Shown here: positions 1 to 6,079 of the stretch, in pieces
How positions within the stretch are numbered: position 1 is the first letter of the stretch
How the letters are laid out: every line of letters starts with the position of its first letter
NCBI GenBank assembly: GCA_003354225.1
Contig: PIVH01000221.1
Location: 1 to 6,902, forward strand
From: Globobulimina sp.
Taxonomy: Eukaryota; Foraminifera; Rotaliida
DNA: 6,902 bases
Reading direction: 5' to 3'
The notes under the pieces: generated by a model
The model's database searches: none
The model's input: only the letters and a program-made list of their open reading frames with translations
What the model was told of the DNA's origin: nothing
Program-made: the position numbers and the translations under genes

Positions 1-1901
1 TCTCCAATTTTTGTATTACATAATACATATTTTTCTAGTTTAACTTCTTTATTCTCATTTGTTTTATCAATAATACTAATATTAAACACATCTTTTAATT
101 CAAATACATCCCTTACTTCATGCAACTGATTTTTATTGTTTCTCATCGTTCGTTTGATTTTCCAAATTTTCTTATTTGAAACATCGGATTCATGAATACA
201 TAAACCAGTGATAATTAAATCCGATGGATCGCGAACTCGCCATTCTAGCTCATTGTTATTATAATTTGGATCAATTTTTGTTTCATAACTGGACCATCCA
301 ATGGTTTCTTTGTTAACTCTGATTGCTTCAGCTTTGATGAATACTTTTAATGCTAAATGTGCAAATTTTGTGTTATATTTATTGTATTTTGATAACTTAA
401 ATGCTTTGCAATATGCAGCATAACTACAATAATTAATAGATGGCGACGCAAATACATTATTTGTAAAGTCATCATCATCCACCCCAGATATCTTAGATGC
501 GGTTATATGTCCGGGAGGTATCATACTTAATGTGGTTCCAGGCACAACCAAACCATCTCTCAATATTGAAGGTAACAATGACAAGGATGTAGAATGAAAC
601 CCGGCGCAGCCAGTCTTTACTACATTACTCAAATTATTCCTCCCTGTATTGATAGCATGCACTTTCCATCCCTTTGGCACATAATAAGCTCTTCCACCTC
701 GTTCAAATCGTTCCAAATCACGCTTTGGCGGATTTGTAAAATCTTTATAATATTTATCATTAAAACAGAATTTGTCGATATATTGATCATAAAAATTTAT
801 TTGTTGACGAATATGCATATCATAGGCGCCAAAAACGTCCGTTTCGATAAAATGATTACCATTCATATCAGTTAATGGGTGACCTTTATGTAACATATTT
901 AATTGATTCTTATTTCCAGTGCACCAAACATCTAATAATCTCAAATGAAAATATATTTTAAATAAATATTGATTTTCATTGTTGCAGTTCTTTGTATATT
1001 TATAATTTTTATCTAATTTCCATCGTACTTTAATTGGTATCTTCTTTGTCTTAGCAATATAATCATTATCGCATAATATCTCAAATCTAATGTCATTCAA
1101 ATATGCATCACGCACTGTGTATGCTTTTACTTTGAAGCTATGAACTCGCGCAGAATAAGGAATAATTACAGTTAACCGGTCGGTTACATTAACGACTAAA
1201 TCGGATAAAGCACCAAACATTTTATACACTCCATTCCATGAACTTGCTGCAATATCTTTAATCACTGCGTATTTATCATCATTATGACGTTTCTCGTATA
1301 TTTGCATCGGATATAATGTTTTAAATGATTTTTTTACGGCTTTTACAGGCAATGATAGTCCATCAGCGAAACTGTGAATATCTGTTGACTTTAATTGTGT
1401 GGTTGTCTTTCTTTTAATGCATTTGGAATGGTTTGTTATTGTAACTTGAATATGGAATGGTTGCTCGATTGCATTTGATTGGCGCAATGTATTTAAGACA
1501 CCCTTAATAAATAATGGTTCATCATCATCTTTATCAATGTGCAATGCACCAAGTTTATATTGGATGTTTTTATCGGAATCGATATTACTAAAATTATTTC
1601 TAACCATATCATCGATGATATCGTAGGTTACCCAAAACGCGATGGGTTGCTGCCATTTTTCTTCTTTGTCATTGCCATAAAAATGAAATATAAATTCTAA
1701 TGTTTGATTTTCTAAACAATATGCCGTTTTTAACTGTTTTGTGTTTAAATCTAAACCACGAAGATGTTTCTTATCACAGTCACTTGAAATAGCTGCAACA
1801 AATTTAATTGGATTATATTTCTTTATAATGTCACTCACTCGAGATACTATATATAAATATAAATATCTATGTGTACGCACGCACACAACATCACACAACA
1901 T
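1..1901 (-). CDS. Large protein with C-terminal PARP-like ADP-ribosyltransferase fold (partial)
   Basis: One frame is open without a stop from an ATG at 1901 to the left edge, giving 633 codons; the 3' end lies outside the window. The ATG at 1901 is the only in-frame ATG after an upstream TGA (the next is residue 99, inside clear coding sequence), but its first dozen codons are made of a 10-bp tandem repeat, so the extreme N-terminus is uncertain. Residues about 20-400 are unrecognised, mixed polar and hydrophobic, with no membrane segment or signal peptide. Residues about 405-570 begin with YYVPKGW and then match the three PARP catalytic strands: F-H436-S-T followed by IL..GL; VFASPS..Y491C; and E553-WRVRD followed by hydrophobics, like the E-YIVYD strand of PARPs. 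This suggests NAD+-dependent ADP-ribosyl transfer or an inactive relative. The family link is inference from motif order and spacing; coding status is strong. Confidence 0.8.
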   Translation of the reverse strand, partial: MLCDVVCVRTHRYLYLYIVSRVSDIIKKYNPIKFVAAISSDCDKKHLRGLDLNTKQLKTAYCLENQTLEFIFHFYGNDKEEKWQQPIAFWVTYDIIDDMVRNNFSNIDSDKNIQYKLGALHIDKDDDEPLFIKGVLNTLRQSNAIEQPFHIQVTITNHSKCIKRKTTTQLKSTDIHSFADGLSLPVKAVKKSFKTLYPMQIYEKRHNDDKYAVIKDIAASSWNGVYKMFGALSDLVVNVTDRLTVIIPYSARVHSFKVKAYTVRDAYLNDIRFEILCDNDYIAKTKKIPIKVRWKLDKNYKYTKNCNNENQYLFKIYFHLRLLDVWCTGNKNQLNMLHKGHPLTDMNGNHFIETDVFGAYDMHIRQQINFYDQYIDKFCFNDKYYKDFTNPPKRDLERFERGGRAYYVPKGWKVHAINTGRNNLSNVVKTGCAGFHSTSLSLLPSILRDGLVVPGTTLSMIPPGHITASKISGVDDDDFTNNVFASPSINYCSYAAYCKAFKLSKYNKYNTKFAHLALKVFIKAEAIRVNKETIGWSSYETKIDPNYNNNELEWRVRDPSDLIITGLCIHESDVSNKKIWKIKRTMRNNKNQLHEVRDVFELKDVFNISIIDKTNENKEVKLEKYVLCNTKIG

Positions 1902-1911
1902 CACACAACAA
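1882..1911. repeat. 10-bp tandem repeat, three copies
   Basis: The unit CACACAACAT occurs at 1882-1891 and 1892-1901, and a third copy with one change (CACACAACAA) follows at 1902-1911. It covers the proposed ATG (1899-1901) of the minus-strand ADP-ribosyltransferase-like gene, so it encodes or abuts that protein's first residues. The third copy also forms part of the left arm of the adjacent hairpin. Confidence 0.85.
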
Positions 1912-1949
1912 CAATTTCACATAAGATCTTATGTTTTGTTGTTGTGTGA
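1901..1949. repeat. Intergenic inverted repeat / hairpin
   Basis: Outer arms 1901-1914 (TCACACAACAACAA) and 1936-1949 are perfect 14-bp complements. Inside them 1919-1934 is a perfect 16-bp palindrome (ACATAAGATCTTATGT). The two helices are separated only by a 4-nt (1915-1918) versus 1-nt (1935) internal loop. It fills most of the 71-bp gap between the ankyrin stop codon (1973) and the start of the next minus-strand gene. It could form a hairpin in the ankyrin 3' UTR or the downstream 5' leader. Any role in 3'-end formation is inference. Confidence 0.8.
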
Positions 1950-1972
1950 CATTCAGATGGAAACAAAGTCAC

Positions 1973-2899
1973 TTAACACGCTGTATAAACTACTTTAGTT
2001 TCCTTTGCTTTTAATCTTTCAAATTCGGCAAACTCTTCATCAGTTTTCTCATCAACTTCTGATTCGTCTTCGTCTATGTTTACGTATATACCGCGTACAA
2101 AATAACATTGTAAAATATTAAATATACAAAATACCTGTTTCTATTTCACGGGTTTCGTATTTTTGATCATCATCAAATTGATCATCACTATGTGCGACTA
2201 ATAAATCCATTATTTGTGGATATTTGCGGGCATATTGCATTATTGATTTATTATTGTTATCTTTGATATTCACCAAATCATTCTTCTTATAAAATGGCAA
2301 CAATAATGCAACCGATTCAGGCTTATTATGGAGCACAGCATAATGTAAAGGTGTTTTTTTCGAATTATCAACCACAGAAAATGCATGATTTGGAATACAT
2401 TTACTTTGATAAATAAAATATTTCAATAATACTTTGGATGTCTCATTGTCGACAGCTTGAGATTGAAAGCACAAATCATGAATGATATTGCATTTAAACG
2501 TATTCGTTAAACTGAAATTTGGAGCATATTTCTGCTCAAATTTACGAAGAAAATTTAATTTTTGTTGTGGTTTTATTTTATTATTTTTCCAAACAACACT
2601 TAGCCAAATTCTTTGTTTAGATCTGCCGTATGGTGATCGTAATTGATTAATGGTTGATTTTCCACCTAAATTGTCGAGTGTTGGTGAAATAGCATCAAAA
2701 TCGCAATTTTGAATATCTGCAAATAGTTTCTTTGCTAACTGATCATCCAATGGGAGTTCATCTAATTTATTATAAAAACAAAATTAAACATCATATGCAA
2801 ATTAGAAAACATAGAGAACCCACCAAACACTTGTGATGTGTGAAAAGCACCATATATTCCAGACGAGAAGGAAGGACGATACTGTTTCTTGGAATCCAT
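1973..2899 (-). CDS. Ankyrin-repeat protein, three exons
   Basis: My gene model is exon 1 at 2899-2824 (ATG, 25 codons plus one base), exon 2 at 2761-2135 and exon 3 at 2073-1973 (TAA), 804 nt encoding 267 aa. Both introns are GT-AG, phase 1 and 61-62 nt, and both joins keep the frame (Val-Phe-Asp-Glu-Leu at the first, Glu-Thr-Asp-Glu-Asp at the second). A start inside exon 2 is unlikely because its first open codon near 2750 is TTG. Residues 162-180 (TPLHYAVLHNKPESVALLL) are a textbook ankyrin helix pair. Residues 195-216 form a second, degenerate repeat, and weaker helical repeats may precede them. The C-terminus from about 217 is acidic (DDQFDDD, DEDESEVDEKTDEE). No signal peptide or membrane segment is seen, so a cytosolic or nuclear scaffold is likely. 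Its partner is unknown. Confidence 0.82.
2074..2134 (-). other. Intron 2 of the ankyrin-repeat gene
   Basis: A 61-nt GT-AG intron (donor ACAG|GTATTT, acceptor ACATAG|ACG), phase 1. Removing it replaces an early stop with an acidic, codon-like C-terminal tail of 33 residues. It is AT-rich relative to both flanking exons. Confidence 0.75.
2762..2823 (-). other. Intron 1 of the ankyrin-repeat gene
   Basis: A 62-nt GT-AG intron (donor TTTG|GTGGGT, acceptor AATTAG|ATG), phase 1. It joins a short first exon with an ATG to the ankyrin body in frame. Its length matches the second intron within one base. Confidence 0.75.
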
Positions 2900-3117
2900 T
2901 ATCAACGAAGTTTTATTCAATGGGAATTTTAGTTTTTTAATTGACTAAGCTTGATTTAAAAAGTTACTCTCACAAATATACTTTAGAATAGGACGTGTTT
3001 AGAATATTGCCTTTTGGAAATTTTTGATCTTGAATAAAATTCTATATTTATTCACTCATTCAATACTATTCTAAACTCGTCTAAAGTAACATTTTTTTCC
3101 ACCCCTTAACCTCAATA
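2900..3117. promoter_or_regulatory. Divergent promoter region between the ankyrin and GILT genes
   Basis: This 218-bp spacer separates two gene starts that face away from each other, so it must hold both promoters. It contains TTTAGAATA at 2982-2990 and 2998-3006, and the same word inverted at 3067-3075. A stretch of T and C (about 3091-3107) lies just before the GILT ATG. No classical TATA box is assigned because the whole stretch is AT-rich. Confidence 0.55.
2981..3086. repeat. Interrupted inverted repeat in the divergent promoter
   Basis: The left arm, 2981-3006, reads CTTTAGA, ten bases, then TTTAGAATA. The right arm, 3067-3086, read on the minus strand gives CTTTAGA, four bases (CGAG), then TTTAGAATA. 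The outer 7-bp and 9-bp blocks are identical and only the centre differs in length. The 60 nt between the arms carry neither block. The placement suggests paired binding sites for one regulator, which is inference. Confidence 0.65.
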
Positions 3118-3804
3118 ATGTCTTTCGTTGCGCTCACTGCTTTTTATTTATTATCATCAGTTTGCTGCCATGGTGCAAACCCACCACCAGTTGCGTTAAA
3201 TATTTACAGTGAAGCTTGTTGTAGTGATTGCTGGAATTTTATGATGGGGACATTTAAAGACGCATTTTATTATAAAGATTGGACCAATATGACAAATATT
3301 ACATTTGTTCCAACCGGTAAATCGAATGAAACGTATAATTCTGATACAAAACAGTATGAATTTTCGTGTCAACATGGTTCGTCAGAATGCGATGGCAATT
3401 TGTATTTGGCGTGCGGCGTAGCAAAATTATATGGGAATGATCCACTGAAATATTCACCATTTGTTATTGATTTTTTGTCGGAAGTGGTGAAAGAACAAAA
3501 CGGTGAACATGACTGTCCCAATCGTAACATGGATATTGTCGCAAAAACAGTATGTGATGGTTTAGCAAATAATTGTGATTGGGATATATTGAGTCAATGT
3601 CATGATAGTTCGGACGGAAATAATATTTATCATCAATTTGTATCTCAAACTCATGAGCAAGCGCCTGATTTAAATTGGGTTCCATGGATTATATTAAATG
3701 GTCAACATAATCAAAACGAGCAAGACGAATGTCAGAGCAATGTATTACAATGTACCTGTGATGTATATAAATCTGAAGGAGGACAAAGTGCTGCCTGTGC
3801 TTAA
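3118..3804 (+). CDS. GILT: GILT-family lysosomal thiol reductase
   Basis: A single-exon gene of 228 aa starting at ATG 3118, close to the usual GILT length. Residues 1-20 are a signal peptide (hydrophobic FVALTAFYLLSSVCC ending before ANPPP). The thioredoxin-like active site is C35-S-D-C38 after beta strand VALNIYSEAC. The GILT signature is intact at 84-99 (CQHGSSECDGNLYLAC), and the cis-proline strand VPWIILNG lies at 188-195. Three N-glycosylation sequons sit at N57, N60 and N70. Many further paired cysteines in the C-terminal half fit a disulfide-rich secreted or lysosomal enzyme. Family members reduce protein disulfides in acidic endolysosomes and so ease proteolysis. The gene is divergent from the ankyrin gene. 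I am confident of the family; cell location follows from the signal peptide and the family. Confidence 0.93.
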   Translation: MSFVALTAFYLLSSVCCHGANPPPVALNIYSEACCSDCWNFMMGTFKDAFYYKDWTNMTNITFVPTGKSNETYNSDTKQYEFSCQHGSSECDGNLYLACGVAKLYGNDPLKYSPFVIDFLSEVVKEQNGEHDCPNRNMDIVAKTVCDGLANNCDWDILSQCHDSSDGNNIYHQFVSQTHEQAPDLNWVPWIILNGQHNQNEQDECQSNVLQCTCDVYKSEGGQSAACA

Positions 3805-3870
3805 TTTATCAATTTAATTTTAATTGCATGTACAAGTTGCTCTAGTTACTTAGGTAGGAAAACTAATTTA

Positions 3871-4991
3871 ATGCGTTACCACAGAATGGACGAACATGAT
3901 ACAAGTACTGCGGATATTGGATTCGTATCAAACAACAAATGGAAATGGATGGATACATTATCATTGTATTTACCAATGGTTTCGTTCAAAACACCTCCAC
4001 ATAAAGAACGATCGTATTCAATTCTTCAATTGTAACAGCGGTCATTGCAATCGCAATATTTATTTATTGGTCAATTCTTTCCTTTCTTTCACCTGATACA
4101 GACACTATGTATGATATTTTATTTTTATTCGCGTTTTTGTTTAAAACTTTATGACGGTTAATATTATTATATTATTACTATAAAAAATTTTCGTTTCCAT
4201 GGTATCAATTAAATTTAAATGTAAATGCTTCGACTTCGAGTATTAGCAAAACACGCAAAAGGACGATATTTTTAACCATTTGTATGGCTCTTTTATTCTG
4301 CGGACAAATGGTTCGCAAATGTGTCGAATTAGCACATGGGAAAGAAAGCTATTTTGAAGCATTCTTGTTTTTGGTTGAAATGTATATATTGGAAATACCG
4401 AATATTTTCGGACAGTTTGTATTCAGCATAATAGTGTTAAATGTACAGATAAATATGGAAGACTTAATCGAACGTATTTCTCTCTATGATGCAACAAATG
4501 ATTATGACGATGGAGCGGATATCGATGTATTTAAAGATACGTTACATAAATACAAAAAATCATTTGCTAAATTAAATGATGAATATTATCCAATTTGGTT
4601 TTGGATCAGTTTATTGAAATTATTTTCAATTATTTTATGGTTTTGGATCGCTATCACAAATTATAAGCATACAATGTATGAGTCACCACTTGCTGGAATA
4701 TTATGGAGTTTATGGAATTTACTTTTTTTAATTGAATTTATCTGTTCTTCAAATGATATATCAAAAATTTATCATAGGTTCCAAGATATTATCTGGCAAA
4801 TTGAAGATAAACAAGCAATATTTCGAAACAACGATGAGAAATTCAGCTATTTGTTGTTGAGAGGCTATGTATTTAAAAATAAAGCAACAATTCAATTAGT
4901 GAAAGGTGGCGAAGTATCAATTAAGAATGCAATTATTTTTGTGGCTGTCTTTATATTTGCAAAACTCGCCACATATCGAGTTTTAGAATGA
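3871..4991 (+). CDS. Multi-pass membrane protein, possibly gustatory-receptor-like; spliced or disrupted
   Basis: From 4284 to the TGA at 4989-4991 one frame is clearly coding (235 codons) and membrane-rich. Hydrophobic spans lie near residues 26-50, 104-122 (WFWISLLKLFSIILWFW) and 135-152, with a last span at 215-230. The same frame is open upstream over 4005-4151 (a strong membrane segment, VTAVIAIAIFIYW), then hits TGA at 4152. That TGA can be removed by an in-frame GT-AG intron at 4139-4240 (102 nt) or 4139-4246. The likely first exon starts at ATG 3871 or 3886 in another frame and stops at 4035. An intron at 3905-4038 would join it in frame; otherwise one base is missing near 4030. The order of helices, the loop DTLHKYKKSFAKLNDEYYP and the ending IFAKLATYRVLE recall insect gustatory-receptor-like proteins, but this is weak. 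Start and exon joins are unsettled. Confidence 0.55.
4139..4240 (+). other. Candidate intron in the membrane-protein gene
   Basis: The donor TTTTT|GTTTAA and the acceptor TTCGAG|TATT both have phase 2, so removal keeps the frame and deletes the in-frame TGA at 4152. Its in-frame translation is noise-like (RLILLYYYYKK), as expected for an intron. An alternative acceptor at 4245-4246 also keeps the frame. It is longer than the two ankyrin introns and the donor is weak. Confidence 0.4.
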
Positions 4992-5047
4992 CTTTCTTTT
5001 CGTGTAAATATATTTATAGCTAAGACAAGTTGAAGTTGTACAAAGTT

Positions 5048-5476
5048 TTAACCAGAAGGTGCATAACATCGAGCAAGTTTTAGCGAGATATCATCTTTAT
5101 TTTCAATATTTAATTGTTTCACATTAGGTGCTAACAATAAACAATCGCCCTGTTTAATATCCAAACCATTGATACTTCCCTTTCCCTCATAAACTAAAAT
5201 AATCGCTGCCCACTTTGACGCACAACCAGCAATTTTATGTATTTCTAAACATTCTTTATTTTTGCCGTCAATCACCGTTCTATCCAATCTAAATTCATTT
5301 ATATCCGCACCTGCTTTATATTGATACGTATATTCCGCAATCTTATCACCTGTCATAATCACCGGGCTCTGTGCTTTGTAATTTAACATTGCACACAAAA
5401 CCGGCGTATCTCTTAATTTCGGGGTTAATCCGGCACGAACCACATTATCTGAACACGCCATAAGCACAGAATCCAT
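5048..5476 (-). pseudogene. MPI: 5'-truncated mannose-6-phosphate isomerase (C-terminal third only)
   Basis: Type I mannose-6-phosphate isomerase interconverts mannose-6-phosphate and fructose-6-phosphate in the cytosol. The sequence from the first ATG (5476) encodes 142 aa and opens directly in the family block MACSDNVVRAGLTPK, followed by the C-terminal cupin barrel and a normal family-like end (SLKLARCYA). Intact enzymes are roughly 400-450 aa. All four zinc ligands (Gln, His, Glu and the His just before this block) lie upstream in the family and are absent here; the later active-site Arg in VVRAGL remains. The frame is open back to a TAG at 5573-5575, but that stretch is AT-rich, hydrophobic and unlike the enzyme. 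Only 570 bp separate it from SERINC, too few for about 280 missing residues. It is probably a degraded copy, possibly still a short expressed protein since its own frame is unbroken. Confidence 0.8.
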
Positions 5477-5509
5477 TAACACAAATATTTTAAGAAATGA
5501 ATTGAACAC

Positions 5510-6079
5510 AATAATAAAATATAAAAATGATATTGTTACAGTAATAATATTTATATCATTAATAAACAGGTTCTAAATACGTAATGTTAACGGAATTGCT
5601 CTGATTAAAAATGATATTATTAAGTAATTGATTTTGTATCTAATCTTATTATTCCATAAAAATTAATAATAGTTTTCAATCCAATGATCTCTGATGTATA
5701 CAATATATTGTCAGATGAAACAAAACAGAGAGTCAGAGACCAGGCCAGCATTGACTTCAGGAAATATTTTGCATAATAAAAGTGTTTGAAACTGCTTCAT
5801 ATCTTTCCTTTTAGATCCTATCTGATTGATACAATATACACACCACACAATACAACAGCGCAAAAGGCAAGCAAAATGACGAAAGAGTTAGTGTGGTCAA
5901 CCCTACCTACAATTGATATGTCACAGAAAATAAACTGCGTTAGAGTCAGAATTTGAAAATGCTGCATGGTTTTTGAAATACGACCAAAAACACGTTACAA
6001 GTTGAACAATTTGCAAAAACCAACAAAAAACGAAAACTAACAATTTAATTTCTAAATATTTCTAGATATTTGTTTCTAG
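5510..6079. other. Spacer between the MPI fragment and SERINC; no convincing gene
   Basis: Positions 5510-5690 are very AT-rich and hold a 13-bp direct repeat (TAAAAATGATATT at 5522-5534 and 5606-5618) that is weak given the composition. Positions 5700-6010 are less AT-rich. They contain a plus-strand frame from ATG 5876 to TGA 5954-5956 that continues in protein-like form in the +1 frame to TGA 6003-6005. On the minus strand they contain a short hydrophobic ORF over the same bases. No upstream isomerase exon, tRNA or mobile element is seen. Confidence 0.5.

Noticed and set aside
594-875. Plus-strand ORF of 93 codons
   Set aside because: It lies wholly antisense to the long minus-strand frame, and its product is low-complexity and unlike any family.
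1793-1847. A 55-nt GT-AG intron at the 5' end of the ADP-ribosyltransferase-like gene
   Set aside because: Donor phase 0 and acceptor phase 1 do not match in the frame of ATG 1901, and the enclosed codons read like protein.
1741-1998. Plus-strand ORF of 85 codons
   Set aside because: It is antisense to the start of the minus-strand gene and runs through the tandem repeat and hairpin; it has no protein-like features.
3464-3685. Minus-strand ORF of 73 codons
   Set aside because: It is antisense to the well-supported GILT coding sequence.
3896-4096. Plus-strand ORF of 66 codons
   Set aside because: It is in a third frame relative to the 54-codon ATG frame and the membrane-segment frame, which both look more protein-like.
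4152-4154. In-frame TGA read as selenocysteine or as a reassigned codon
   Set aside because: TGA ends the same gene at 4989, no SECIS-like element is apparent, and the sequence just after 4152 is noise-like, so an intron or nonsense change is simpler.
5510-5572. N-terminal extension of the MPI fragment, open back to the TAG at 5573-5575
   Set aside because: It has no ATG in frame, is AT-rich hydrophobic noise, and shares nothing with the isomerase family.
5798-5966. Minus-strand hydrophobic ORF starting at an ATG near 5966
   Set aside because: It is short, overlaps the plus-strand candidate, and a single hydrophobic stretch in AT-rich DNA is weak evidence.
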